64,000 nt of DNA from an uncultured Granulosicoccus sp. (GTDB lineage Bacteria; Pseudomonadota; Gammaproteobacteria; Granulosicoccales; Granulosicoccaceae), in assembly GCA_937924505.1 (NCBI GenBank), contig CALDSR010000004.1, positions 62,001 through 126,000 of the forward strand. Reading direction: 5' to 3'. Below the pieces are notes generated by a model. It saw nothing but the letters and a program-made list of their open reading frames with translations, did not search any database and was not told the origin of the DNA. The position numbers and the translations under genes were made by a program. Positions 1-9,371 of the stretch are shown here, one piece after another. Every line of letters starts with the position of its first letter. The stretch's first letter is position 1.

Positions 1-2
1 AT

Positions 3-128
3 CCGCGCGCGATATCGTTATATGAGCAAAATGGATTCAATGAGATCGGCCTTCGACCTGACTACTACGATTCTGCGACAGGGCGTGAGGATGCCGTCGT
101 GATGGCGCGGAGCCTTACCTCGAATTAG
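3..128 (+). CDS. rimI: Ribosomal-protein-alanine N-acetyltransferase, C-terminal end (partial)
   Basis: The reading frame enters from the left edge and ends at TAG 126-128. The visible 41 residues contain the end of a GNAT fold: an AISLYEQNGF block, followed by GLRPDYYDS and a terminal GREDAVVMA block. This arrangement of LYE-x-x-GF, R-x-x-YY and GREDA-V-MA is characteristic of RimI, which acetylates the N-terminal alanine of ribosomal protein S18. The acetyl-CoA loop and the start lie outside the window. It reads in the same direction as prfC, 69 bases upstream of it. Other GNAT enzymes are possible, but the GREDA ending favours RimI. Confidence 0.8.
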   Translation, partial: PRAISLYEQNGFNEIGLRPDYYDSATGREDAVVMARSLTSN

Positions 129-197
129 TTGGCGTATTTATGAGTCGTCCGGGTAAAAGGTTATACTGGCGGCTTCTAGTTACCCGCCTGCTTTCCC

Positions 198-1784
198 ATG
201 GAACTCTCGGACGAAATAGCGCGTCGGCGCACATTCGCCATCATATCGCACCCCGATGCCGGCAAGACTACGCTGACTGAAAAGCTGCTGTTGTTCGGCG
301 GTGCGATTCAGCTCGCGGGCACCGTCAAGGGTCGAAAGGCTGCTCGTCATGCAACCTCGGATTGGATGGCGATGGAGCAGGAGCGGGGTATTTCAGTCAC
401 CTCGTCGGTCATGCAGTTTCCGTATAACGACATGATCGTCAATTTGCTGGACACGCCGGGGCACGAGGACTTCTCTGAAGACACCTATCGAACCTTGACT
501 GCGGTGGATTCGGCTCTGATGGTGATCGATGTTGCCAAGGGTGTCGAGACACGTACAGAAAAATTGATGGATGTCTGTCGGCTGCGTGCCACACCCGTCA
601 TGACTTTCATCAACAAGCTTGATCGTGAGGGACGGGACCCTATCGAATTGATGGACGAAGTAGAACGCATGCTCGACATACGCTGCGCGCCAGTTACCTG
701 GCCTATAGGTATGGGCAAGCGGTTTAAAGGTGTCTACCATCTGCATACTGGCGCGGTACATTTCTACTCCCCCACGCATGGTGGCAAGATGCAGGAAGGC
801 GAAGTAGTGCAGGGTATTGACAACCCAAAGCTTGATCAGATTCTGGGCGATATGGCCAATGAGCTGCGCGAAGAGCTCGAACTCGTTGAAGGGGCGTGCC
901 ATGCCTTCGACAGAGAAGCCTATCTTCGCGGTGAACTGACGCCGGTGTACTTCGGCTCAGCCATCAATAATTTTGGTGTTGCCGAACTCTTGGATGACTT
1001 TGTCAAGTATGCACCTGAGCCACAGGCGCGTTTCACAGTCACGCGTGAAGTTCAGCCCACTGAAGCCAAGTTCAGTGGCTTTGCGTTCAAGATCCAGGCA
1101 AACATGGATCCGCAGCATCGCGATCGGGTAGCCTTTGTACGCATTTGTTCGGGGCAATATACGAAGGGTATGAAAGCGCATCATGTGCGCCTCGGCAAGG
1201 AAGTGCGCTTCAATGACGCCTTGACGTTCATGGCATCGGATCGTGGACATGTGGACGAGGCGTTCAGTGGTGACATCATCGGCTTGCACAACCATGGGAC
1301 CATTCGTATAGGCGATACCTTCACCGTCGGCGAAGAGCTTGCATTTACGGGTATCCCGAACTTTGCTCCGGAGTTGTTCAGGCGGGCGGTGCTAAAGGAC
1401 CCGCTAAAAATGAAAGCGCTGCAAAAAGGTCTAACCCAGCTTTGTGAAGAGGGAGCTACTCAACTTTTCAAACCTATCATCAGTAATGATCTTGTACTTG
1501 GTGCGGTAGGCGTTCTGCAGTTCGAGGTTGTTGCACAACGCCTTCGGGATGAATATAAAGTTGAATGTCAGTTTGAAGCGGTGGGGGTGCAGCAGGCGCG
1601 CTGGATTCGTTGTGAGGATGATAAGATGTTGAGTGACTTCAAACGCAAGCTTGATACAAATCTGTCGTATGATCATGCTGAAGAGCTTGTGTATTTGGCG
1701 CCAACCAGAATTAATCTACAAATGTCCCAGGAACGTTGGCCTGATGTTGAATTTCTGGCGACACGAGAGCAGGTTTTCAATTAG
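198..1784 (+). CDS. prfC: Peptide chain release factor 3 (RF3)
   Basis: A 528-residue translational GTPase, almost exactly the usual RF3 length. RF3 uses GTP to remove RF1 or RF2 from the ribosome after termination. The G1 P-loop HPDAGKTT is at residues 18-25, G2/G3 include a GISVTSS switch and the DTPGHEDF motif near residue 85, and NKLD (G4) lies near residue 139. Domain II and the RF3 C-terminal domain follow, with the typical [10 protein letters not shown] segment near residue 440. The longer homologue EF-G is excluded by length and by the RF3-type start ([18 protein letters not shown]). The upstream ribosome-binding site is weak. The gene appears complete and stands alone. Confidence 0.97.
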   Translation: MELSDEIARRRTFAIISHPDAGKTTLTEKLLLFGGAIQLAGTVKGRKAARHATSDWMAMEQERGISVTSSVMQFPYNDMIVNLLDTPGHEDFSEDTYRTLTAVDSALMVIDVAKGVETRTEKLMDVCRLRATPVMTFINKLDREGRDPIELMDEVERMLDIRCAPVTWPIGMGKRFKGVYHLHTGAVHFYSPTHGGKMQEGEVVQGIDNPKLDQILGDMANELREELELVEGACHAFDREAYLRGELTPVYFGSAINNFGVAELLDDFVKYAPEPQARFTVTREVQPTEAKFSGFAFKIQANMDPQHRDRVAFVRICSGQYTKGMKAHHVRLGKEVRFNDALTFMASDRGHVDEAFSGDIIGLHNHGTIRIGDTFTVGEELAFTGIPNFAPELFRRAVLKDPLKMKALQKGLTQLCEEGATQLFKPIISNDLVLGAVGVLQFEVVAQRLRDEYKVECQFEAVGVQQARWIRCEDDKMLSDFKRKLDTNLSYDHAEELVYLAPTRINLQMSQERWPDVEFLATREQVFN

Positions 1785-1926
1785 AGGCGAGCCAATATTC
1801 TGGCGATATTCGTGAGGCTACTTGCCACGCCAGGTTATCCAGTGAGCGTTGACCTTTTTTTACAAAGCTTGCTTTAGTGTATCGAACTGTATTACCACCC
1901 TATCATTAATCAAAGAAGGAGATGTA

Positions 1927-2532
1927 ATGCGTAAAATTGCTTTGTTGTTGTCCTGCATCGGACTGTTTGTAGTTCAGCCGGCTCACGCTGAGTTGTTTGG
2001 CTTGGCGAATGGGCGCAGTGCAGATATTACCAACGCGCCGGGGCAATCAATTGAAGCTGGTGTGGCCTTCGGAGACTTCTTTGATGCTGACTACACGCAT
2101 TTTGGTATTCGCTACAACTACAAGACTCGCCCTCAGTTGATGCTCTTTGGAAACCTCGGTCTGTCAGAGGTAGGGAGTGAGGATGGCTTGTCTTTTGGCA
2201 TTGGTGCGTTTTATCAGTTGCAGGGCATATTGACCAATCAGGATCTGGCATTGAAAGGTGTTGTCAACCGCGCCGATGGTGATAGTGATGATGTCACTGG
2301 TATTTCCTTTGAAGCGCTTATCAGTGGGCGTCAAGGGTTCGGTGCTAATGGTGATATCGGTTGGTATGGCAATGTCGGTCTGCATAGATTTTCGGGTGGC
2401 GGTGATAGTGAGACCGAAATAGGTATTGGCGGCGGTATAACCTATCCCGCTTCGAACGGTGAGTTCTTCGCCGGCCTTGATCTGATTGAGGACCTTATTT
2501 TCGGCGCGGGATTTCGTTATTTTTTACAGTAA
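1927..2532 (+). CDS. Small outer-membrane beta-barrel-like protein, copy 1
   Basis: A 201-residue exported protein of unknown function. The ATG at 1927 follows a strong AAGGAGAT ribosome-binding site and begins a classic signal peptide (MRKIALLLSCIGLFVVQPAHA, cleavage after AHA); an upstream in-frame start would spoil it, so 1927 is preferred. The mature part has alternating short polar/aromatic strands with glycine-rich turns (for example LMLFGNLGLSEVG and GFRYFLQ at the end) and finishes in an aromatic residue region, as expected of a barrel inserted by the Bam machinery. It is paralogous to the next gene, with shared AE-x-x-GL-x-N-x-RSA start, FGN-x-G-x-SE centre and C-terminal F-G-x-G-F/Y-RYFL ending. 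Barrel topology is inferred from pattern only. Confidence 0.7.
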   Translation: MRKIALLLSCIGLFVVQPAHAELFGLANGRSADITNAPGQSIEAGVAFGDFFDADYTHFGIRYNYKTRPQLMLFGNLGLSEVGSEDGLSFGIGAFYQLQGILTNQDLALKGVVNRADGDSDDVTGISFEALISGRQGFGANGDIGWYGNVGLHRFSGGGDSETEIGIGGGITYPASNGEFFAGLDLIEDLIFGAGFRYFLQ

Positions 2533-2599
2533 CATTCACGTTGATGTCGAATTCGTTTTTTTGAGTTGATTTTATTCTGTTCGCCTGAAGGAGCGGCAT

Positions 2600-3226
2600 A
2601 TGGGTTGGAGTAAAGCTTGGCTATTGACCGCATTGATGATTCTTGTCGTCGGACATGCGCAGGCCGAATATCTTGGCCTGCCGAATGCCCGATCGGCTAA
2701 TCCCGGTGTCTATCCTGACATTACTGTCGAGTTCGGATTTGTGTCTGGAGATCTGGGTAGTCAGGATTATCAGAACATTGCTGCTCGTCTGAACTATCGC
2801 CTGTCCGATCATACGGTGTTATTCGGCAATGTCGGGATAAGTGAGTTTGGTATTGGAGATGCCAATCCGTTTGGCGTAGGGATATTCTATTATCTGTCTA
2901 ATCAACGAATAGCGCGAAGTCTCGATATAGCCGTCAAAGCCAGTTATCACACCGGCAACTATGAGTTCAGCAACGTTGATCTGGATGTTAACGTCATTGC
3001 CCTTGAGGCGCTGATCAGCAGTCCAAGCCCTATTTTAAACAATGGTCTTTCCTGGTATGGCAATTTTGGTCTTCACCATTTAAGCGAAGATCCGGGCGGT
3101 AGCGATTTGGAATTTGGTTTTGGCGGTGGCTTCTATATGCCCTTGGGTTCCGGTGAAGCCTTTTTTGGTGCTGATGTGGTCGATCAATTCACCTTTGGTC
3201 TGGGGTATCGGTATTTCCTCAAGTAG
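2600..3226 (+). CDS. Small outer-membrane beta-barrel-like protein, copy 2
   Basis: A 208-residue exported protein, 67 bases downstream of its paralogue. A GAAGGAG ribosome-binding site precedes the ATG, and a hydrophobic signal peptide ends at GHAQA. The mature protein aligns with copy 1 through its length: AEYLGLPNARSA at the start, VLFGNVGISEFG in the middle, SWYGNFGLHHLS later, and GLGYRYFLK at the end. It is clearly a tandem duplication that has diverged substantially. No enzyme motif or cysteine pair is visible, and strand-like repeats suggest a small outer-membrane barrel. The function is unknown. Confidence 0.7.
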   Translation: MGWSKAWLLTALMILVVGHAQAEYLGLPNARSANPGVYPDITVEFGFVSGDLGSQDYQNIAARLNYRLSDHTVLFGNVGISEFGIGDANPFGVGIFYYLSNQRIARSLDIAVKASYHTGNYEFSNVDLDVNVIALEALISSPSPILNNGLSWYGNFGLHHLSEDPGGSDLEFGFGGGFYMPLGSGEAFFGADVVDQFTFGLGYRYFLK

Positions 3227-3280
3227 GTTAATGTTCAGGCATCAAATTTTGGTATCGAGTAAGTAGACCTTTTAAAGAAC

Positions 3281-4309
3281 ATGATCATCAAGACTGACGT
3301 TGTTATTGTTGGAGCTGGCCCCTGTGGTCTGTTTCAGGTATTTGAATTAGGCTTGCAAGGTCTGAAATGCGAAATCGTTGATGCGCTGCCGTATGTAGGA
3401 GGGCAGTGTATCGAACTGTATCCCGACAAACCCATTTTCGATATTCCTGCTGTGCCAGAATGCACGGGTCAGCAACTCACCGAGCGACTGCTGCAGCAAA
3501 TTGAACCCTTCAAGGCGGGCACCCATCTGGACCAGACTGTCGATATCCTTGACAAGCGCGGTGACAATGACTTTTACCTGAAGACGTCAACAGGTCAGGA
3601 GTTTGAGTGTCGTGCGGTGATAGTCGCATCGGGTGCCGGTTCGTTTACTCCTGTTCGAGTGCGTGTAGAGGGGATCGAGAAATTCGAAAACTCACAACTC
3701 TTTTATCGAGTCAGAGACCCGCAAGCGCATGCTAACAAGGATATCGTGATATTGGGCGGTGGTGACTCTGCTCTCGACTGGGCGCTGACCCTTGCCGACA
3801 CGGCCAAAAGTATTACGGTGGTCAATCGTACCGAGCGTTTTCGAGCGGCTGAAGCGTCGGTCACCAAGCTCAATGCACTGGCCGATGCTGGCAAGGCGAA
3901 AGTACTGTTAGGCACCCTGAAGTCGTTTGGTGAAGCAGACGGAAAGCTGAGTGAGCTGACCTTTCAGGCGCGTGATGAAAAAAAATCCGAAGTTAAGTTA
4001 GTCGTGGATGATCTACTGGTGTTCTTCGGCTTGTCGCCCAAGTTAGGGCCGGTTGAAAACTGGGGCATGGCTCTCGAGAAAAAATTGCTGACTGTTGACA
4101 TGTCGACGTTCGAAACATCGGTGCCAGGTGTTTACGCGATAGGCGATATCAATACCTATAAAGGTAAGAAAAAGCTGATATTAAGTGGTTTTCATGAGGC
4201 GGCCTTAGCGGCCTTTGCCATTAAGCAGACATTCGAACCCGACAAAAAGATAAATTTGCAATACACCACAACCAGTCCGTTGATGCATGAAAGATTGGGT
4301 GTCGAATAA
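3281..4309 (+). CDS. Ferredoxin/flavodoxin--NADP+ reductase, thioredoxin-reductase-like type
   Basis: A 342-residue flavoprotein. The FAD Rossmann motif GAGPCG is at residues 11-16 and is followed by the YVGGQCIELYPDKPIFDIPA segment characteristic of the YumC-type (TrxR-like) ferredoxin-NADP+ reductases. A second dinucleotide motif, GGGDSALDWA, binds NADPH near residue 160. The CxxC redox pair of true thioredoxin reductases is absent. The C-terminus has the AIGDINTYKGKKKLILSGFHEAA flavin-site region. It probably passes NADPH electrons to ferredoxin or flavodoxin in the cytoplasm. Its stop lies only three bases from the convergent guanine deaminase stop. Confidence 0.9.
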   Translation: MIIKTDVVIVGAGPCGLFQVFELGLQGLKCEIVDALPYVGGQCIELYPDKPIFDIPAVPECTGQQLTERLLQQIEPFKAGTHLDQTVDILDKRGDNDFYLKTSTGQEFECRAVIVASGAGSFTPVRVRVEGIEKFENSQLFYRVRDPQAHANKDIVILGGGDSALDWALTLADTAKSITVVNRTERFRAAEASVTKLNALADAGKAKVLLGTLKSFGEADGKLSELTFQARDEKKSEVKLVVDDLLVFFGLSPKLGPVENWGMALEKKLLTVDMSTFETSVPGVYAIGDINTYKGKKKLILSGFHEAALAAFAIKQTFEPDKKINLQYTTTSPLMHERLGVE

Positions 4310-4312
4310 CTA

Positions 4313-5617
4313 TCATTGAGTGGTCGGTCTTTTTGTTGACTGGCCCAGTATCAGTGTGTCGAATATTGAACGTTCGTCACCAAGCATCATCAACATAAAT
4401 AGTTTTTCGCGCCAGTTTGTCATGGTGCTTGAACGCCGCGCGGTCAAACTCGTTGCAGAGTCATCCAGTACGACCATATCAGCTTCCTTGCCTTTGCTAA
4501 AGTTGCCGATAACACCATCGAGATCCAGCGCACGCGCGCCACCTAAGGTTGCCAGGTACAGGGCGCGTTCGGGTGACAGGGAAACTTGTTGAAGCTGTTG
4601 TACTTTATAGGCTTCATTGATTGTCCGCAGCAGTGAAAAACTATCACCGCCGCCAATGTCGGTGCCCAAGCCCACGCGTACCTTATGCTCGTCGGCTTTG
4701 CTGAGTTTAAATAAGCCACTACCAATAAACAAATTGGATGTTGGGCAGTGAGCGATGCTTGCGTTTGCATTGGCAAGAGATTTCCATTCTCTATCGGATA
4801 GATGAAGGGAATGAGCAAACACGGATCGTTTTCTGACCAGTGAAAATTTTTCATAGACACTGAGGTAATCAACACAATCGGGGAATAGTTCTCCAACCCA
4901 GGAACACTCGTCATGATTTTCGGATAGATGAGTATGTAGATGAACACCGGGATACTCGTCCAGTAGCTGGCCCGCTACTTCCAACTGCGCCTCTGAACTG
5001 GTGGGTGCAAATCGTGGGGTGACTGCATAGCCTAAACGTGACCTGCCGTGCCATCGTCGAATCAAGTCGACCGAGTCGCTATAGGCTGTCTCGGGTGTAT
5101 CGCAGAGTTCCGCTGGTGCGTTTCGATCCATTAGTACCTTGCCACAAATCATCCGCAAGGATCGTTTGGCGGCAACCTCGAAGAATGCGTCTACTGACCC
5201 TCTGTGAACCGTGCCAAAAACGAGTGCGGTTGTCGTGCCATTAGCCAGTAACTGATCAAGAAAGAACGTCGCCGTGTCGTGGGCGACAGCTGGATCGTCA
5301 AATCGTGATTCGGTGGGGAAGGTATAGCGCTCCAGCCAGTCGAGTAGTTGCGAGCCATAGGAGGCAATGACATCAACTTGAGGATAATGCACATGAGTGT
5401 CGATAAATCCGGGGACAATCAATTTGCCTTGGTAACTCAGTTGTTGAGCATTGGGCGGAACTTCTATCGAAGCGGCTGGCCCAAGTGCGCTAATATGTCC
5501 ATCCTCTATCAGCATCATGCCCTCGCCGATATACTCAACGGCGTCAGGACCGCCGGTATACGGGTCGTCAACACAATGCAAAAAATTGCCTGTTATGGTT
5601 ACAGTGGGCGTGCTCAT
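4313..5617 (-). CDS. guaD: Guanine deaminase
   Basis: A 434-residue zinc amidohydrolase that converts guanine to xanthine and ammonia. The N-terminus carries the family feature NFLHCVDDP. The metal ligands are visible: H75 and H77 in FIDTHVHYPQ, a HLHTH segment at 226-230, H269 in VFAHS, and D320 in GTDIGGG. SNLFIGSGLF is the typical substrate-site region. The length matches bacterial GuaD. It is divergently transcribed from a BMP-family purine-type ABC importer 94 bases away, which supports a purine-salvage role. Other amidohydrolases such as chlorohydrolases are less likely given the HCVDDP and THVHYPQ signatures. Confidence 0.93.
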   Translation of the reverse strand: MSTPTVTITGNFLHCVDDPYTGGPDAVEYIGEGMMLIEDGHISALGPAASIEVPPNAQQLSYQGKLIVPGFIDTHVHYPQVDVIASYGSQLLDWLERYTFPTESRFDDPAVAHDTATFFLDQLLANGTTTALVFGTVHRGSVDAFFEVAAKRSLRMICGKVLMDRNAPAELCDTPETAYSDSVDLIRRWHGRSRLGYAVTPRFAPTSSEAQLEVAGQLLDEYPGVHLHTHLSENHDECSWVGELFPDCVDYLSVYEKFSLVRKRSVFAHSLHLSDREWKSLANANASIAHCPTSNLFIGSGLFKLSKADEHKVRVGLGTDIGGGDSFSLLRTINEAYKVQQLQQVSLSPERALYLATLGGARALDLDGVIGNFSKGKEADMVVLDDSATSLTARRSSTMTNWREKLFMLMMLGDERSIFDTLILGQSTKRPTTQ

Positions 5618-5711
5618 GATAGACGACTCAGTGACAAGGGTTCGGCCACCAAAGCATAGGCGTTATGCGGAAGTTCGAGTTACACTTTAGACGAGCAAAT
5701 GGCGAATACTG
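5618..5711. promoter_or_regulatory. Divergent intergenic region between guaD and the purine-type importer
   Basis: This 94-bp space must hold the promoters of both guaD (leftward) and the four-gene importer (rightward). No convincing -35/-10 pair or named riboswitch core could be picked out. Sharing one short control region implies co-regulation of purine uptake and guanine deamination; this is inference from layout. Confidence 0.4.
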
Positions 5712-7328
5712 ATGTCTGTCACCGAACCGCATAGCCCCGGCGCGCCAAGCTCCGCATCTGATTCGAAGGGCCGTTCGGCGCATGTGACCGGGCAGGTGAC
5801 TGCCCCGTTGGTATCGATGCGGCAGATCACCAAGGCCTTTCCTGGTTGCGTCGCCAACGATCAAATTGATCTCGATCTCGTCACCGGTCGAGTGCATGCA
5901 TTGTTAGGTGAGAACGGGGCGGGCAAAAGCACCCTTGTCAGAATCCTCTACGGACTGCTGCAGGCCGATACCGGGCAAGTCCTCTGGGATGGACAACCTG
6001 TTCGTATTGATAGTCCGGGCAAGGCGCGTGAGCTTGGTATTGCAATGGTGTTCCAGCATTTTTCCTTGTTCGACTCATTGACCGTGTTGGAAAATATAGC
6101 GCTGGGAATGGGTGTTGATGCAAATAGCCATTTGAAGCAGCGAATTCAGGAGGTGTCCGCTCACTACGGCTTGCCGCTGGACCCTGATCGCTCGGTTTAT
6201 ACCTTGTCAGTCGGTGAGAGGCAACGAATCGAAATTGTTCGATGTCTATTGCAAGAGCCGCGGCTACTGATCATGGATGAACCGACATCGGTATTGACAC
6301 CACAAGAGGTCGAGGTGTTGTTTACCACTCTTGAAAGACTTGCCAATGAAGGCATGTCGATTCTCTATATAAGCCACAAGCTTGAAGAGATACGCAAACT
6401 TTGTCACGACGCGACTATTCTGCGAGGTGGAAAAAGAGTTGCGACAGCTGACCCGTCCCTCGAAACCGCTAGTAGTCTTGCCGCGTTGATGATGGGCGAT
6501 GATGTTGCTGTACTGGATACAAAAACATTAACCCCTGTCGGTGATGCTCTCTTTTCGGTTAACGGGATATCACTTCCTGCCAATGAAAATAGTCAGCAAT
6601 CCCTGTCATCTGTCTCTCTGTCAATTAACGCGGGAGAAATAGTGGGTATTGCCGGTGTTGCCGGTAACGGTCAGGATGAATTGATGCAGGTTCTGACAGG
6701 TGAAATAGCAGGTAACAAGGCTGGCGATGTTGTGCTAAATGGTCAGGATGTTGGACATCTGGATGCGGGCGCGCGTCGTCAGGTCGGGCTTTGTTGTGTG
6801 CCGGAAGAACGACTTGGACATGCTGCGGTACCGAGTATGTCGTTGACCGAAAACGTATTCCTGACTGCACATCATGTCAAGAATTTGCGTGTGATGGGTA
6901 TGATATCGCAGCGACGATGCCAAGCTTTTGCACGTGAAGTTATCGAAACATTTAATGTGCAGTGTAGTGGGTCGTCAAGTATTGCATCGAGCTTGTCCGG
7001 CGGTAATCTGCAAAAATTCATTGTGGGTCGTGAAATCTTACAGAGCCCGAAGGTTTTGATCGTGTCACAACCAACCTGGGGGGTGGATGCCGGCGCTGCA
7101 GCAGCGATACACAAAGCACTTCTGACGCTTGCGCAAAACGGCTCCGCTGTCCTGGTGATTTCCCAGGACCTTGATGAGTTGATGATGATCACTGACCGGC
7201 TCGGCGCCTTGTGTGCAGGGGTCCTGTCTCCGTTTTATCGAACGGCTGATGTCTCGGTTCAGGATGTGGGCTTGCTCATGGGCGGCGAAAGCCTGCCCGC
7301 ACCTGACGCTGCTGGAGTGGGTTCGTGA
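5712..7328 (+). CDS. ABC importer ATPase, BMP/nucleoside family (NupO/YufO-like, duplicated ABC domains)
   Basis: A 538-residue ATPase with two ABC cassettes, as in NupO/YufO and sugar-type importers. Domain 1 has Walker A GENGAGKST at residues 66-74, a signature-like LSVGERQRIEIVR and Walker B LLIMDEPTS. Domain 2 is degenerate at Walker A (GVAGNGQDEL), keeps LSGGNLQK, and has VLIVSQPTWGVD, the usual form of this subfamily. It energises uptake of a nucleoside or nucleobase at the inner membrane. The first 30 residues are a poorly conserved extension. It starts a tight operon: the next permease begins with a GTG overlapping its stop. The divergent guaD suggests guanine or related purines as substrate; that is inference. 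Confidence 0.92.
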   Translation: MSVTEPHSPGAPSSASDSKGRSAHVTGQVTAPLVSMRQITKAFPGCVANDQIDLDLVTGRVHALLGENGAGKSTLVRILYGLLQADTGQVLWDGQPVRIDSPGKARELGIAMVFQHFSLFDSLTVLENIALGMGVDANSHLKQRIQEVSAHYGLPLDPDRSVYTLSVGERQRIEIVRCLLQEPRLLIMDEPTSVLTPQEVEVLFTTLERLANEGMSILYISHKLEEIRKLCHDATILRGGKRVATADPSLETASSLAALMMGDDVAVLDTKTLTPVGDALFSVNGISLPANENSQQSLSSVSLSINAGEIVGIAGVAGNGQDELMQVLTGEIAGNKAGDVVLNGQDVGHLDAGARRQVGLCCVPEERLGHAAVPSMSLTENVFLTAHHVKNLRVMGMISQRRCQAFAREVIETFNVQCSGSSSIASSLSGGNLQKFIVGREILQSPKVLIVSQPTWGVDAGAAAAIHKALLTLAQNGSAVLVISQDLDELMMITDRLGALCAGVLSPFYRTADVSVQDVGLLMGGESLPAPDAAGVGS

Positions 7329-8398
7329 TTGCGCTTAAAAAGCGCGCACATCCTTCGCGTTTGATGGGGTATCTGGCACCTGTCATCGCGCTTGGAATTA
7401 CGCTGATTGCAGGCTTGATGATGTTTGGCTTGTTGGGTGTACCTATCGGGGAAGCTATATATGCGTTTTTTGTTGAGCCGTTGAGTTCACGCTACGGACT
7501 TGCCGAGCTGGGTGTCAAGGCCGCACCGCTGGCAATGATTGGCGTGGCATTGTCCATCGGCTTTCGGGCACAGGTGTGGAATATCGGTGCCGAAGGGCAA
7601 CTGATTCTTGGTGGTATATTTGGTGGCGCTGTCGCGCTGCTTTTTCATGAAGTCGATAGCTGGTTTGTGCTACCACTGATGATTATGTCAGGGGCTATCG
7701 GCGGTATGTTGTGGGCCTCAGTACCAGCCTTGCTGAAAACGCGATTCAATGCAAACGAAATTTTGACCAGCCTGATGCTGACGTATGTCGCGGGCTTGTT
7801 GTTGTCCTATCTGGTCTCTGGACCTATGCGTGATCCGGATGGATTTAACTTTCCCGAGTCAAGATTGTTTCATGATGCGGCGACGTTACCCATCATCATG
7901 GAGGGCACGCGTCTGCACGCAGGAGCGTTGGTAGCCTTCGCAGTGGTCATACTCGGTTGGCTGTTGTTAACACGCACCCTGTTGGGCTTTGCACTCAAGG
8001 TCAACGGAGCTGCGCCCAGAGCCGGGGCTCATACAGGCTTCAATCAGACGCGTCTTGTCTGGTTCTCATTGTTGCTCGGCGGTGGTATTGCCGGGGTGGC
8101 AGGTCTCTTTGAAGTAGCGGGTCCGATCGGGCAATTGATTCCGAGTATCTCACCTGGTTATGGCTTTACCGCCATCATTGTTGCTTTCCTGGGACGACTG
8201 CATCCGCTCGGAGTATTGCTTGCCTCACTGGTCATGGCCTTGTCGTATCTTGGCGGTGAGAATGCGCAGATCATGCTGAATCTGCCGCTGGCGATCACGG
8301 GTGTGTTTCAAGGCATGTTGTTGTTCTTTCTGTTGGCCACTGATGTACTGATCAACTACTCGATCACTTTTAGTTCAAGGGCGGTAAGCGAGGCATGA
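7325..8398 (+). CDS. ABC importer permease 1, BMP/nucleoside family (NupP/YufP-like)
   Basis: A 357-residue integral membrane protein of the BPD_transp_2 family with about ten hydrophobic segments. Typical family motifs are the APLAMIGVALSIGFRAQVWNIG block, GAEGQL and the ANEILTSLMLTYVA segment, with AFLGRLHPLG near the C-terminus. It starts at GTG 7325, overlapping the ATPase stop by four bases, so translation is probably coupled. With the second permease it forms the membrane channel of the importer. Confidence 0.92.
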   Translation: MIALKKRAHPSRLMGYLAPVIALGITLIAGLMMFGLLGVPIGEAIYAFFVEPLSSRYGLAELGVKAAPLAMIGVALSIGFRAQVWNIGAEGQLILGGIFGGAVALLFHEVDSWFVLPLMIMSGAIGGMLWASVPALLKTRFNANEILTSLMLTYVAGLLLSYLVSGPMRDPDGFNFPESRLFHDAATLPIIMEGTRLHAGALVAFAVVILGWLLLTRTLLGFALKVNGAAPRAGAHTGFNQTRLVWFSLLLGGGIAGVAGLFEVAGPIGQLIPSISPGYGFTAIIVAFLGRLHPLGVLLASLVMALSYLGGENAQIMLNLPLAITGVFQGMLLFFLLATDVLINYSITFSSRAVSEA

Positions 8399-9318
8399 AC
8401 GAAACCCTGGTATTGACATTATTGACGATCATCACTGCTGCAACACCTCTTGTCTATGCATCGATTGGTGAGCTGGTTGTCGAGCGTAGTGGGGTGCTTA
8501 ACCTGGGCGTTGAAGGCATGATGTTGGTCGGGGCCGTTTCAAGCTTTGCTGTTGCGCATTACACCGGTAGTGCAACATTAGGAATTTTCGCGGGATTGTT
8601 CGCGGGAATGGCGATGGCTTTTTTGTTCGCGGTGCTGACCTTGACATTGCAATCGTCGCAAGTGGCAACAGGGCTTGCTTTGACTATCTTTGGTATTGGT
8701 GTCAGCTCACTGATTGGTCAACCATTGGTTGGTATTGCCTTCGGCGGCTTGCCCGAAATACCTATCCCTTTTCTAAGTGAAATCCCGTTTTTGGGTCGAT
8801 TGCTTTTCAACCACGATCTGTTGGTTTATGGTTCGATCGTGCTGGTTGGCCTTGTCGCATACTTTCTTGGCCGAACGCGTGCCGGGCTGATATTACGGTC
8901 GGTGGGTGATTCGCATGATGCCGCGCATGCACTTGGTTTGAAGGTCATCCGTGTTCGCTATCTTGCAACGCTGTTCGGTGGTGCATGTGCAGGCATCGCT
9001 GGTGCGTATCTGTCGATGGCATACACACCCATGTGGGTTGAGAACATGAGTGGAGGTCGCGGCTGGATTGCGCTGGCGCTGGTGGTTTTCGCTGTATGGC
9101 AGCCCGGCCGGTTGCTGCTGGGTGCTTATTTGTTCGGGAGTATCAGTATTTTACAATTACATGGTCAGGCACTCGGAATAAATCTGCCATCGCAATTGAT
9201 GTCAATGCTACCCTATCTGACCACGATCCTCGTGTTGGTGCTGATCTCGCGAGACCGAGGTCGTATACGCCGCAATGCGCCGGCGAGCATAGGTCAGGCT
9301 TTTCATCCGGCGACCTGA
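8395..9318 (+). CDS. ABC importer permease 2, BMP/nucleoside family (NupQ/YufQ-like)
   Basis: A 307-residue membrane protein, also of BPD_transp_2. The signature region is TPLVYASIGELVVERSGVLN followed by LGVEGMMLVGA, and later SVGDSHDAAHALGLKV. The ATG overlaps the stop of permease 1 (ATGA). Length and the GELVVERSGVLNLGVEG motif match YufQ/NupQ partners. It pairs with permease 1, and the binding protein follows 53 bases downstream. Confidence 0.92.
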   Translation: MNETLVLTLLTIITAATPLVYASIGELVVERSGVLNLGVEGMMLVGAVSSFAVAHYTGSATLGIFAGLFAGMAMAFLFAVLTLTLQSSQVATGLALTIFGIGVSSLIGQPLVGIAFGGLPEIPIPFLSEIPFLGRLLFNHDLLVYGSIVLVGLVAYFLGRTRAGLILRSVGDSHDAAHALGLKVIRVRYLATLFGGACAGIAGAYLSMAYTPMWVENMSGGRGWIALALVVFAVWQPGRLLLGAYLFGSISILQLHGQALGINLPSQLMSMLPYLTTILVLVLISRDRGRIRRNAPASIGQAFHPAT

Positions 9319-9371
9319 ATTTGATGTACTCAAGCAGGTCGCGGTCGTCGCGTAAAACTTCAGGAGTAAAG

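Noticed and set aside
1785..1926. Terminator after prfC (T-run near 1855)
   Set aside because: The T-run is preceded only by a weak 4-bp AGGT/ACCT pairing, too little to call.
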